This document shows, one piece after another, positions 36,986 through 47,043 of a stretch of 64,000 nt of DNA (within the stretch, counting starts at the first letter, position 1; each line of letters opens with the position of its first letter). Source of the stretch: Solirubrobacterales bacterium 67-14 (GTDB lineage Bacteria > Actinomycetota > Thermoleophilia > Solirubrobacterales > 70-9). The translations under genes and the position numbers were made by a program. Under the pieces are notes generated by a model. That model saw only the letters and a list, made by a program, of their open reading frames with translations. It did no database searches and had not been told where the DNA came from. The stretch is from positions 1 to 64,000 of the forward strand of contig MKST01000007.1 in the NCBI GenBank assembly GCA_001897355.1. The letters are read 5' to 3'.

Positions 36986-38070
36986 CTTCTCCGGTCGGGA
37001 ACGGTGCTGCGCGGGTAGCGCGCCCGGGTCTCGTCGATGAAAGCGGCCATCGCCTCAGCGGTCGGGGCGTGTTCGATCTCGATCATGTTCTCGGCGTTCG
37101 CCTCCCCTGAACGGGAGAGGTTGAAGGAACCGAGGAAGACCGTGTCGTCGACGACCGTGACCTTGGCGTGCATGAAATCCCTGACCGTCCCGGTCCCCCA
37201 GGGCACCGAGCGCTTGCCGTTGAACGGCAGGGTCTCGACCACCCGGGTCAGCAAGGGGATCTTCCACTTCGAACCGGTCGTGGCCCACTGTTCGTAGACC
37301 CGGTCGGTCTGCGGTTCGTCGAGCACCCCGGCGATGTCGAGCCCGGGCCGGGCGGCGATCTCGGCCAGCGTGCTGAGGATCGGGCCCGAGGTGAGGACCG
37401 GTGAAGCGATCCGGATGCGGCGGCGGGCCGCCCCCAGCCTGGTCGCGATCCGCTGGGCCAGTTCCTCGCCGTGGCCGGGTGTGAACCAGGCCCGCACGGT
37501 TGCCTCGCCCACCCGGATCGGGTTGGGGTCACCGTGGCCCGAGCGCTCGACCTTGCGGGTGCTCCAGAGCTCCTCGAAGTCCTCCAGGTACTCCCGGGCG
37601 ACCTCACCGTGGTCGATGACCGCCAGCACGTTCTCTTGACGGGTCCAGGAGTAGACCGACCAGTTGGCCGAGCCGGTCCAGACCGCGTTTTCGTCGCGCA
37701 CCATGTACTTGTGGTGCATCAGGTCGGGGATCCCCTTGATCGGGGCCGTCTCGATCGGAAGCTCGGCCAGGATCTCCGGGTTGGTCTCGGGCGGCGGGTG
37801 GACGGCGGGCAGGAAGTTCCCGGCGTCGGGATCCTCGGGCACGTCGTTGTAGGCGAGCCGGATCTTCACCCCACGCTCCGCCGCCGCCCGGAAGGCGCCG
37901 GCCACGGTCGAACCGACGGGGTCCGGCAGCCGCACGTCGTAGAGCGCCAGGACCAGCGAGCGCTCGGCCTGGCCGATGAAGTCGACGATCCGTCCGGCCA
38001 CCATCTCGGCCTGGTCGAGCCCGCCCTCGGGCCCGACGTCACGCAGGGTGAAAGTCTCGATCGAAGCCAT
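36982..38070 (-). CDS. Phospholipase D-family protein with two HKD motifs
   Basis: 362 residues, no signal peptide. Two complete HxKx4D motifs: HHKYMVRD followed by TGSANWS, and HAKVTVVDD followed by GSFNLSRSGE. This pair is typical of PLD-like nucleases, cardiolipin synthase-like enzymes and phospholipases; the paired NWS/NLS motif and lack of membrane segments make a soluble nuclease or phosphodiesterase possible. No Shine-Dalgarno; TAGGGT (38077-38082) lies 6 bases before ATG. It is followed by the SDR gene with a 4-base overlap. Confidence 0.87.
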   Translation of the reverse strand: MASIETFTLRDVGPEGGLDQAEMVAGRIVDFIGQAERSLVLALYDVRLPDPVGSTVAGAFRAAAERGVKIRLAYNDVPEDPDAGNFLPAVHPPPETNPEILAELPIETAPIKGIPDLMHHKYMVRDENAVWTGSANWSVYSWTRQENVLAVIDHGEVAREYLEDFEELWSTRKVERSGHGDPNPIRVGEATVRAWFTPGHGEELAQRIATRLGAARRRIRIASPVLTSGPILSTLAEIAARPGLDIAGVLDEPQTDRVYEQWATTGSKWKIPLLTRVVETLPFNGKRSVPWGTGTVRDFMHAKVTVVDDTVFLGSFNLSRSGEANAENMIEIEHAPTAEAMAAFIDETRARYPRSTVPDRRR

Positions 38071-38101
38071 GCGCGAACCCTACTCGGGGGCCCTTCCACG
38101 T

Positions 38102-38146
38102 CGAGATTGAAGTTATTCGCTCCATCTGCGAATAACTTCAATCTCG
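38102..38146. repeat. Perfect 19-bp AT-rich inverted repeat
   Basis: Arms 38102-38120 and 38128-38146 are exact complements (inner part GAAGTTATTCGC), 7-base loop TCCATCT. It begins 13 bases past the icmB stop on the minus strand and ends 32 bases before the PLD-family start. No U-tract follows, so a factor-independent terminator is uncertain; it is by far the most perfect stem in the window. Confidence 0.75.
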
Positions 38147-38158
38147 GGATCGCTGACC

Positions 38159-38590
38159 CTAGAGCTCGCGGTCTTTGACGCCGCTGCGGATGAACTCGAC
38201 GATGTCGTCGGTCGGGGCGCCGGGGGTGAAGACGCCGGAGACGCCCATCGCCTTCAGGTCGTCGATGTCCTTGTTCGGGATCGTGCCGCCGACCGTGATG
38301 AGGACGTCGTCGATGCCTTCGGCCTCGAGCAGCTCGAGGATCTTCGGGACCAGGGTCATGTGGGCGCCGGAGAGGATCGAGACGCCGATCGCATCGGCGT
38401 CCTCCTGGATCACGGTCTCGACGATCTGCTCCGGGGTCTGGTGGAGGCCGGTGTAGATCACCTCCATACCGGAGTCGCGCAGGGCGCGGGCGATGATCTT
38501 CGCCCCCCGGTCGTGGCCGTCGAGGCCGGGTTTGGCCACGACAACGCGGATCTTGCGGTCGGTCTTCGGTTCTGCGGTGGCGGCGGTCAT
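38159..38590 (-). CDS. icmB: Acyl-CoA mutase B12-binding subunit (IcmB-like)
   Basis: Small cobalamin-binding subunit of a two-gene acyl-CoA mutase. 143 residues with the lower axial-ligand motif [12 protein letters not shown] (DxHxxG), the SILSGAHM loop and the [18 protein letters not shown] end typical of B12-binding domains. It follows the large subunit by 21 bases on the same strand. Whether it serves isobutyryl-CoA or methylmalonyl-CoA mutase is decided by the large subunit, which carries isobutyryl-type residues. Confidence 0.9.
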   Translation of the reverse strand: MTAATAEPKTDRKIRVVVAKPGLDGHDRGAKIIARALRDSGMEVIYTGLHQTPEQIVETVIQEDADAIGVSILSGAHMTLVPKILELLEAEGIDDVLITVGGTIPNKDIDDLKAMGVSGVFTPGAPTDDIVEFIRSGVKDREL

Positions 38591-38611
38591 CTTCGGGAAC
38601 CCTAGCCTGGC

Positions 38612-40261
<1,650 letters not shown>

Positions 40262-40311
40262 AAGTTAGGAAGTCAGATAGTAGGGCATCCGAGCTTTTCT
40301 GTGTAATCCTT

Positions 40312-40839
40312 ATGTCGATGCCTTCGGTGGAAGCCACAAACGAGCAGATCGACCTGCTGCGGGAAGCCCGCCGCCAGTGGGAAGAGCACTGGGGCGAAGA
40401 GCCGGCGCCGGCCATGGCCGCGGTCACCACCCTGATGCGCGCCCAGCAGATCCTGATGGGCCACCTGAACGATCTGCTGGCGCCGTTCGACCTCACCTTC
40501 GCCCGTTACGAGGTCCTGATGCTGCTCTACTTCACCCGGGAGGGCGCGCTGCCGCTCGGCAAGATCGGCCAGCGGCTCCAGGTACACCCGACCAGCGTCA
40601 CCAGCCTGATCGACCGGCTCGAACGCGACGGCTACGTGGAACGGGTCGCCCACCCCTCGGATCGGCGCACCACCCTGGCCCGGCTGACCGTGGCCGGACG
40701 GAACACGGCCGGCCAGGCGACGAAGATCCTCAACGAAGACAAGTTCGGCATGGGCAGCCTGCCCCCCGAGTCGCACGAAGAACTGGTGCTGCTGCTCGAC
40801 CGGATCCGCGAAACCGGCGGCGACGCGGTCAGCCCCTGA
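40312..40839 (+). CDS. MarR-family transcriptional regulator
   Basis: 175 residues. Winged helix-turn-helix region at about 60-130 (RYEVLMLLYFTREGALPLGKI, VHPTSVTSLIDRLERDGYVER, DRRTTLARLTVAG), flanked by dimerisation helices. It is transcribed away from icmA with only 50 bases between the start codons, so it most likely controls the mutase operon and itself; MarR regulators respond to small ligands, often acids or CoA esters. A second in-frame ATG two codons later could be the true start. It ends 3 bases before the convergent HAD gene. Confidence 0.9.
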   Translation: MSMPSVEATNEQIDLLREARRQWEEHWGEEPAPAMAAVTTLMRAQQILMGHLNDLLAPFDLTFARYEVLMLLYFTREGALPLGKIGQRLQVHPTSVTSLIDRLERDGYVERVAHPSDRRTTLARLTVAGRNTAGQATKILNEDKFGMGSLPPESHEELVLLLDRIRETGGDAVSP

Positions 40840-40842
40840 AGC

Positions 40843-41592
40843 TCAGGTGCTGCGGCGGGAAAGCCATCCCCCCAGGCCACCGACCAGGAGGGCGCCGGCC
40901 ACGGTGCCCCCGATCGCCAGGTTGCGGCCGAGGCGTTCGAAACGCATGACCTTCCAGCCTTCACGGCGGGCTACCTCGAGCAGCGGGGCGTCGGGGTTCA
41001 CCGCGACCGCGTTGCCGACCAGCTCCAGCATCGGCAGGTCAGAGGCCGAATCGGAGTAGGCCCAGGACCCCTCGAGGTCGAGGTCTACCTGCTCGGCGAT
41101 CTCCTCGATCGCGATGACCTTGCCCCGGCCGTAGACGAACGGACCGTCGAGCGCGCCCGTGTAGGCGCCTTCCTCGACCACATACCGGGTGCCGATGCCG
41201 CCGTCCATGCCGAGCACCTGGGCCAGTGACTCGACCATGTCGGAACCGGCGGCGCTGACGATGTAGGTCCGCCGGCCTTCGTCCTGGTGGCGGTGGACCT
41301 CGGCCAGCATCTCCGGATAGATCCGGGGCAGGATGCCGGCCAGCACCTCCGGCCACATGCGGGAGATCTCGTTGTAGGAAACGCCGGACAGGGTCTCCCG
41401 TGCGACCTTGAGGATCTCCCCCGTCTCGTCATCGGTCGCGCCCTTGATCCGGTAGCGCAGGTGGTCGCGACCCCAGCGCAGGATCTGGGCCCGCGAGATC
41501 AGCCCCCGCTGCCGGGCGGCCTTGGCGAACTGCATGCCGGAGGAGCCGGCCATCAGGGTCTTGTCCAGGTCGAAAAACGCTGCCGCGGTCAC
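40843..41592 (-). CDS. HAD-superfamily phosphatase (SerB-like) with C-terminal membrane helix
   Basis: 249 residues, HAD-IB class: FFDLDKT (D8 nucleophile, D10 acid), SAAGSDMVESLAQ (motif II), YGRGKV and YSDSASDLPML (motif IV). Such proteins hydrolyse phosphoserine-like or lysophospholipid-type phosphates; the substrate is not assigned. The last 25 residues form a membrane helix (LAIGGTVAGALLVGGLGGWL) ending in SRRST, which places the phosphatase at the membrane. Start is GTG; TAACGT lies 8 bases upstream (leaderless candidate). Convergent with MarR. Confidence 0.85.
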   Translation of the reverse strand: MTAAAFFDLDKTLMAGSSGMQFAKAARQRGLISRAQILRWGRDHLRYRIKGATDDETGEILKVARETLSGVSYNEISRMWPEVLAGILPRIYPEMLAEVHRHQDEGRRTYIVSAAGSDMVESLAQVLGMDGGIGTRYVVEEGAYTGALDGPFVYGRGKVIAIEEIAEQVDLDLEGSWAYSDSASDLPMLELVGNAVAVNPDAPLLEVARREGWKVMRFERLGRNLAIGGTVAGALLVGGLGGWLSRRST

Positions 41593-41642
41593 GAACGGGT
41601 ACGTTAGCGATGGTCCGATTCAAGGGAGAAAGGCCGAGGGAG

Positions 41643-42800
41643 ATGAAAAGAGCCGTATTCGTCGTGCTGTTGATGCTGCTGGCCGGGCCGTCGGCCGCGG
41701 CCGCGAGCCCTAGCCCGGTGAGCGACTGGATCGAGACCGGCAAGGTCGAGTTCCATGGCATGGATGGGATCTACCGTTCCCAGGGCGTCGCCAGTGATGG
41801 CTCGTCGCTGTTCTTCTCTTGGAACATCGGGCTGATCCGGACCTCGGTCGAAGATCCCTCGACCGCGATCGTCGAACGCCCACTGACGGCGATCCCCCGC
41901 GACCTGATCAACAGCGGTCACAACCACATCGGCGACATCGACGTCGCCGACGGCATCCTCTACGCCCCGATCGAGGACGGCCCCGGATACGCCGAACCCT
42001 GGGTGGTCCTCTATGACGCCAAGACGCTCGATCCGACCGGCAAGCGATACCTGCTGCCGGCCTCCCTCCAGCGGGACGGGGTGCCCTGGATCGCGGTCGA
42101 CCAGCCGCGCGGCGTCGCCTACTCGATGGAGTGGAACGACACCGGCAAGCTCTTCGTCTACCGGCTGAGCGACTTCGAACTGGTCGACACCGTCACCCTC
42201 AGCGAACCGACACCGCGAATCCAGGGGGCGAAGGTCTTCCGCGGCAGCCTCTACGCCTCGCGGGACAACGGCAGCGAGAAATCGATCGTCGCGATCGATC
42301 CCGAGACCGGCCAGGTCACCCACCTCTTCGACCGCAACACCGGCGACGAGTATGAGGCGGAAGGGATCGGTTTCATCCGCCGCCCGACCGGGACGGAGAT
42401 GGTCGCGACCGGGATCCGCCAAGACACCGGCCTGACCGAGATGCGGGTCTACCGGATCGGCGGCGACGTGACGGCCCCCGTGCTCGGCAGCGTCAAGTTC
42501 AGGAAGAAGAAGCTCCGGCGGGGGGCGAAAGCGGTCCTGACCGCAAAGGCTTCGGAACCCGTCACGGTCTCCGCCCGTTGGCTCAGATGCACCGGGCCGC
42601 GACGGAAGCCCTGTTCGAGGCAGAAGGCGGCCGGCAAAGCCTCGACTCTTTCGATGGACGAGGGCAACAGCCTGAATCGGTTCCCGACGGCGCGCCTCAA
42701 GCCCGGCTCCTGGCGGCTTCGCCTCACGCCCACCGACCGGGCCGACATCGTCGGGGCCAGTCGCCTGGCCACGCTCAAGGTGCTCAGGAAGCGTCGCTGA
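41643..42800 (+). CDS. Secreted protein, probably beta-propeller, unknown function
   Basis: 385 residues with a signal peptide (1-21, MKRAVFVVLLMLLAGPSAAAA). The body has repeated blocks of about 45-50 residues ending in aspartate-rich turns (HIGDIDVADGILYAPIED, AVDQPRGVAYSMEWNDTGKLFVYRL, AIDPETGQVTHLFD), a pattern typical of YVTN/NHL-like propellers. The last 110 residues are a lysine-rich Ig-like domain (VLGSVKFRKKKLRRGAKAVL). ATG at 41643 directly follows GAGGGAG. It converges on and overlaps the CYTH-CHAD gene by 17 bases. Confidence 0.72.
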   Translation: MKRAVFVVLLMLLAGPSAAAASPSPVSDWIETGKVEFHGMDGIYRSQGVASDGSSLFFSWNIGLIRTSVEDPSTAIVERPLTAIPRDLINSGHNHIGDIDVADGILYAPIEDGPGYAEPWVVLYDAKTLDPTGKRYLLPASLQRDGVPWIAVDQPRGVAYSMEWNDTGKLFVYRLSDFELVDTVTLSEPTPRIQGAKVFRGSLYASRDNGSEKSIVAIDPETGQVTHLFDRNTGDEYEAEGIGFIRRPTGTEMVATGIRQDTGLTEMRVYRIGGDVTAPVLGSVKFRKKKLRRGAKAVLTAKASEPVTVSARWLRCTGPRRKPCSRQKAAGKASTLSMDEGNSLNRFPTARLKPGSWRLRLTPTDRADIVGASRLATLKVLRKRR

Positions 42801-44130
42801 GCGCCTCGCCGATCCGGTTGGTGAACCGCTTCGGCTTGTCCGCATAAGTCCTGGCGCCGAGTTCGAGGCAGAGCTCGATCTGATGGTCCCTGGCCTCGGT
42901 GATCAGCCCTTCCAGGTGGGATCGATCCGGTTCGTCCAGACCCCGGCCGGCCAGGTCTTCGGCCAGCACGTCGAGGTCGTGAAGGTCGCCGAGCAGGTCG
43001 GCCAGCCTTTCGGCCCGTTCGCGCGTGGCCTCGAAAGCGGCCGGCAGCCGCGGCTCCAGGATCTCGAGCTGGTAGCGGAGATCCTTGGCCCGCTTGCGCC
43101 AGGCATGGAAGTCCTCGGCCGCGCTGCTCCTGCCGGCCCGTTTCATCGCCTTGCGGCCACGACGGTAGGCGCGGCCCGCGTTGCCGGCGACCTGCTCGGT
43201 CGGTCCCGGAACCTCCCGGCCACGGAACTCCCGTGCCACGCCGTCGATCGCCGCTTCGATCTCGGCCAGGCCCTCGGGGGTCAACTCGTTCCGGTGTGCG
43301 TCGGCCTCCGATTCGAGTTCGCCTCGCCACCGCCCGCTGCCGGCCGTCCGCGCCCTCGGGTCGACCGCCTTGGAGAGCGTCTCCAGCTTGACTTCCGCGT
43401 CCCGGGCTCCCGAGAGGTGGGCGGCAGCCTCGCGCCAGGCGGCGTTGGCCGCCTTGCGGCCCGAATCGGGGATTACCGCACGCAGCAGCCGTAATGCCGA
43501 CCGGGCCTTCTTCAGGCTCTTGCGGGCCTCATGCACCGGTTCGGCCGGATCTTCGGCGGTGCCTGCCTGCCGGACCGCAGCCGCCGCCTGGGCTGCCCGG
43601 GCCGTGATCACCCGGCATATCCCGGCGGCCGGATCCTCGCCCGGCCGGAGCCGGAACTCGAGACCCTTGGCGGGCCTGCCCCGAAGGGCCAGGTTCTGGT
43701 TGGCCCAGGCACGGTCACCGGTCAGTTCACGGCCAAACCAGGCCGGGGGCCGGAAAGCCTCCGCCTCCTCTTCCGAGCCGAACTCGACCTCGACCACCGC
43801 GACCCCTTCCAGGTCGCCGGAGTACCGGTCCAGTTCGGCGGTCAGCCCGTCGCCGAGACCGATCTTGCGCCGGACCTTCTCGACCCGTCGGCCCGCCGTC
43901 TCCGGCCAGAGATCGTCGAAGGTGGCCCGGTCGATCTCGACTTCGTTCTCCTCGCGCGCGAGGCCGTGACCACTCTTGATGGTCAGGGTGAGTGCTTCCC
44001 CGGCCTCCCGCAGCCGCACCTCGGACTGCTCGTCGATCACCAGGTAACCCTGGGCGATGACGACCTCGGAGGCACCATCCGGCGCCCCCGAGCCATCAAC
44101 CAGAAATTTGCGTTCTACCTCGGTGCCGAT
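42784..44130 (-). CDS. CYTH-CHAD domain protein, no standard start codon
   Basis: CYTH triphosphate-tunnel domain (about residues 3-200: TEVERKFLVDG, with repeated ExExK-type charged strands LTLTIKSGHG, NEVEIDR, VVEVEFGSEEEAEAF) followed by a CHAD domain (about 205-448, histidine-rich helices VHEARKSLKKARSALRLLR and DFHAWRKRAKDLRYQLEIL). CYTH-CHAD proteins bind or hydrolyse triphosphate or polyphosphate. No ATG, GTG or TTG exists in frame between the thiolase stop and the conserved TEVERK; I placed the start at ATC 44130 (giving xGTEVERKF). CTG at 44163, overlapping the thiolase stop, is the alternative. Convergent overlap with the secreted-protein gene. Confidence 0.8.
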   Translation of the reverse strand: MGTEVERKFLVDGSGAPDGASEVVIAQGYLVIDEQSEVRLREAGEALTLTIKSGHGLAREENEVEIDRATFDDLWPETAGRRVEKVRRKIGLGDGLTAELDRYSGDLEGVAVVEVEFGSEEEAEAFRPPAWFGRELTGDRAWANQNLALRGRPAKGLEFRLRPGEDPAAGICRVITARAAQAAAAVRQAGTAEDPAEPVHEARKSLKKARSALRLLRAVIPDSGRKAANAAWREAAAHLSGARDAEVKLETLSKAVDPRARTAGSGRWRGELESEADAHRNELTPEGLAEIEAAIDGVAREFRGREVPGPTEQVAGNAGRAYRRGRKAMKRAGRSSAAEDFHAWRKRAKDLRYQLEILEPRLPAAFEATRERAERLADLLGDLHDLDVLAEDLAGRGLDEPDRSHLEGLITEARDHQIELCLELGARTYADKPKRFTNRIGEALSDAS

Positions 44131-44159
44131 ACTTCGAGGGTACCGGCCGAGGCGACACC

Positions 44160-45335
44160 TCAGACCTGAACCAAAATCGCATCGCCCTGGCCTCCTCCTG
44201 AGCAAATAGCGGCGCAGCCGAGGCCGCCGCCGCGACGCTGGAGCTCGCGCACGAGAGCGCCGACCACGCGGGCGCCGGAGGCACCGATCGGATGGCCGAG
44301 GGCGACCGCGCCGCCGTTCACGTTCATCTTGTCCTCGTCGATGCCGAGCATCTTGATCGTGTTCAGGGTGACCGAGGCGAAGGCTTCGTTGACTTCCCAG
44401 AGGTCGACGTCGGCCGGGGTCTTGCCGAGCTTCTCCAACGCGGCCTGGGCGGCGAGAGCCGGGGTCTTGGCGAGGCAGGCGTACTCGTCGCCGATCTGGC
44501 CGTAGCCGACGATGGTCGCCATCGGCTGCTTGCCGTTGGCCTGGGCCCACTCCTCGGAGGCGAGCACGAGCGCGCCGGCGCCGTCGTTGACGCCGGGGGC
44601 GTTGCCGGCGGTGTGGGTGGCGTCGTCGCCACCGACCGCGCGCAGCTTGGCCAGGCTCTCGGCAGTCGTGCCGGGGCGGATCGCCTCGTCTTGGTCGACC
44701 ACGGTCTCACCCTTGCGGCCCTTGACCGTGACCGGCACGATCTCCTCGCCGAGGATGCCGGCTTCCTGTGCCTTCTGGGCCAGCTCATGGGAGCGGGCCG
44801 ACCAGCGGTCCATCTCCTCGCGGGTGATCCCGACCTCGTTCGAGACGCCGGAAGCCTCGGCGATCATCTGCAGGTGGGTGAAGGGGTTGGTCAGGCCATC
44901 GTGGGTCATCGAGTCGATCGCCTTGACGTCACCCATGCGGAAGCCGGCCCGGGCGCCGGGCAGCAGGTACGGGGCGAGCGACATCGATTCCATGCCGCCG
45001 GCGACGCCGACCTCGATGTCACCGGCGCGGATCGCCTGGTCGATCAGGCCGGTCGCGCGCATGCCGGAGGCGCAAACCTTGTTCACGGTCTCCGAGGGGA
45101 CTTCCTTGGGGATGCCGCCGTTGATCTGAGCCTGGCGCGAGGGGATCTGGCCCTGGCCGGCCTGGATCACCTGGCCGTAGCTGACCTGCTGGACCTGGTC
45201 GGGGGCGATGCCGGCCCGTTCGAGGGCACCGGCGATGGCGATACCGCCGAGTTCGGCCGCGTTCACGGTGGCGAGTCCACCGCCCATCTTGCCGAAGGGG
45301 GTGCGGGCAGTGCTCAGGATGACGGTGCGGGCCAT
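44160..45335 (-). CDS. Acetyl-CoA acetyltransferase (thiolase)
   Basis: Thiolytic cleavage of 3-ketoacyl-CoA or condensation of two acetyl-CoA. 391 residues, normal length: nucleophile C88 in NKVCASGMRA, catalytic histidine in NGGAVALGHPIGASGAR, second cysteine in AAICSGGGQGDA. An AAAGG ribosome site precedes the ATG. Sequence cannot distinguish AtoB-type biosynthetic from FadA-type degradative function; neighbours (acyl-CoA dehydrogenase, ETF, mutase) suggest short-chain acyl-CoA oxidation. Downstream the CYTH-CHAD gene follows at once. Confidence 0.94.
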   Translation of the reverse strand: MARTVILSTARTPFGKMGGGLATVNAAELGGIAIAGALERAGIAPDQVQQVSYGQVIQAGQGQIPSRQAQINGGIPKEVPSETVNKVCASGMRATGLIDQAIRAGDIEVGVAGGMESMSLAPYLLPGARAGFRMGDVKAIDSMTHDGLTNPFTHLQMIAEASGVSNEVGITREEMDRWSARSHELAQKAQEAGILGEEIVPVTVKGRKGETVVDQDEAIRPGTTAESLAKLRAVGGDDATHTAGNAPGVNDGAGALVLASEEWAQANGKQPMATIVGYGQIGDEYACLAKTPALAAQAALEKLGKTPADVDLWEVNEAFASVTLNTIKMLGIDEDKMNVNGGAVALGHPIGASGARVVGALVRELQRRGGGLGCAAICSGGGQGDAILVQV

Positions 45336-45445
45336 GGTGCCTTTCAAGTCTCGAGGGGGAAATCGGGAAACTGCGGACGAAACGGGAACAAGGACGATAC
45401 CGGGACGCACCGCGCCGCCCCCCTCTGACCGCGCCGCCCGCTGTC

Positions 45446-45451
45446 TAAACT
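45446..45451 (+). promoter_or_regulatory. Candidate -10 box for leaderless leucyl aminopeptidase mRNA
   Basis: TAAACT, 7 bases, then ATG; no ribosome-binding site present. Confidence 0.45.
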
Positions 45452-45458
45452 CCGGCCG

Positions 45459-46907
45459 ATGAAGGCCTACACGACCGAAGTCGCCCTGTCCGATCTCGAC
45501 GCCGACCTCGTGGCGGTCGGCCTCTACGAAGGAGACGAGCTCTCCGAACCGCTGGGCAGCACCGCCGGCGCCGCCGACGCCAGCGCCGACTTCAAGTCCC
45601 AGGTGATCGTCTACCCGGGCCACCCCGAACGGGTGGTGGTTATCGGTCTCGGCAAGAAGGAAGACTTCACCGCGGAGAAGGCCCGGGTGATCGGGGCGGT
45701 CGCCCAGAAGGCGCTGAAGCAGGTCAAGGGCGAGGCGCTGGCCTGGATGCTGCCCGACGCCCCGGAAGGGATCGAGCCGGGAGCGATCGCCGCCGCCCTG
45801 GTCGAAGGGGCCGGTTTTTCGGCTTTCGAGTTCGACCGCTACAAGTCCGGCAGCGACGGTGAAGAGGCGCCGCCGAGCCTGAAGGCGGTCGAGATCAACA
45901 CCGACCAGGACATCGCCGCGATGGTCAAGGTCGGCGAGGTCGTCGCCAACTCGGGCAACCGGGCCCGCTACCTCCAGAGCCTGCCCGCCAACGTGGCCAC
46001 CCCGGAGTACCTGGCCGGCCGTGCCCGCGAGATCGCGGACGCTCACGAGAAGGTCACGGTCGAGGTGATGGACCGAGCGGCGATCGTCAAGGCCGGCATG
46101 GGCGGACTGCAAGCGGTCTCGAAGGGCGGCGAGGACGTCGAGCCGCGCCTGATCACGCTCAAGTACACGGGCAAGGGCTCCGGCGAGAAGCTCGGCCTGG
46201 TCGGCAAGTCGGTCACCTTCGACACCGGCGGCATCTCGATCAAGCCTTCGGCCGGCATGCATGAGATGAAGATGGACATGTCCGGCGGTGCGGCGGTGCT
46301 CGAAGCGGTGAACGCGATCGCCGAACTCGATCTCGCCCTCGACATCATCGCCGTCCTCCCCTCGACCGAGAACATGCCCTCCGGCACGGCACTCAAGCCC
46401 GGCGACATCATCACTCAGCTCAACGGCAAGACCGTCGAGGTGACCAACACCGACGCCGAGGGCCGCTTGATCCTGGCCGATGCCCTGGTCCACTGTGCCC
46501 GCGAAGGCGCCGACCGGCTGATCGACCTGGCCACCCTGACCGGTGCCGTGCTGATCGGCCTCGGCTCGACCTACGCCGCCCTGATCTCGAATGACGACGA
46601 GCTCGCCGCCCAGGTGGCCGAAGCAGCCGATCGCTCCGGCGAGCTGGTCTGGCGGCTGCCGCTACACGACGAGTACAAGGACCTGACCAAGGGCGAGATC
46701 ACCGACCTGGTCAACGCCTCGGCCCAGCGCAAGGCCGGCACGATCTACGCCGGCTCGTTCCTCGAGGAGTTCACCGAAGGCAAGCCCTGGGCCCACCTCG
46801 ACATCGCCGGCACCGCCTGGGACACCGGCCGCGAGTACTGGGGCAAAGGCCCCACAGGCTTTGGAGTGCACCTCCTGGTCGCGCTGGCGCGCGAGTTGAG
46901 TAAGTAA
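45459..46907 (+). CDS. pepA: Leucyl aminopeptidase (M17 family)
   Basis: Two-metal aminopeptidase releasing N-terminal residues, cytosolic hexamer. 482 residues: N-terminal macro-like domain (1-170) and catalytic domain with VGKSVTFDTGGISIKPS (metal lysine and aspartate), MKMDMSGGAAVL, and the signature NTDAEGRLILADAL. Metal ligands all present. The gene ends KYSK-like in AAG TAA taken from the start of repeat copy C, so the element overlaps the last codons. Convergent with the thioesterase gene. Confidence 0.95.
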   Translation: MKAYTTEVALSDLDADLVAVGLYEGDELSEPLGSTAGAADASADFKSQVIVYPGHPERVVVIGLGKKEDFTAEKARVIGAVAQKALKQVKGEALAWMLPDAPEGIEPGAIAAALVEGAGFSAFEFDRYKSGSDGEEAPPSLKAVEINTDQDIAAMVKVGEVVANSGNRARYLQSLPANVATPEYLAGRAREIADAHEKVTVEVMDRAAIVKAGMGGLQAVSKGGEDVEPRLITLKYTGKGSGEKLGLVGKSVTFDTGGISIKPSAGMHEMKMDMSGGAAVLEAVNAIAELDLALDIIAVLPSTENMPSGTALKPGDIITQLNGKTVEVTNTDAEGRLILADALVHCAREGADRLIDLATLTGAVLIGLGSTYAALISNDDELAAQVAEAADRSGELVWRLPLHDEYKDLTKGEITDLVNASAQRKAGTIYAGSFLEEFTEGKPWAHLDIAGTAWDTGREYWGKGPTGFGVHLLVALARELSK

Positions 46908-46984
46908 GTCGGGCGGGGTCCGACCCGCCCTCCACGAGAAACCCGCCCCTCCCACTAGAAGCAACGGATGGATGGGTGGGGCTC
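46902..46984 (+). repeat. Dispersed 3'-end palindromic repeat, copy C (covarying stem)
   Basis: Starts AAGTAAGTCGGGCGGGG; its AAGTAA is the last codon and stop of pepA. Hairpin 1 GGGCGGG (46911-46917)/CCCGCCC (46924-46930), loop GTCCGA. Hairpin 2 differs from the others: GCCCCTCCCA pairs with TGGGTGGGGC with a single T-T mismatch, so both arms have changed together relative to GCCGGCCCA/TGGGCCGGC. Confidence 0.85.
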
Positions 46985-47043
46985 CACCCGAATTACCTCA
47001 TGGGTAGCCGGTGACGGATCACCGGGCGTGGCTCGCTCTGCCC

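Noticed and set aside
36982-38070. Toxin or defence-type PLD nuclease system
   Set aside because: No helicase, methylase or immunity partner is adjacent; neighbours are an SDR gene and the mutase operon.
38102-38146. loxP-like recombination site, because the arms contain ATAACTTC
   Set aside because: Only eight bases match, the rest of the arm and the spacer differ, and no recombinase gene is present.
44160-46493. Extended thiolase reading frame of 777 codons
   Set aside because: The extra 386 codons run antisense through pepA; the AAAGG site and family N-terminus MARTVILSTARTPFG fix the start at 45335.
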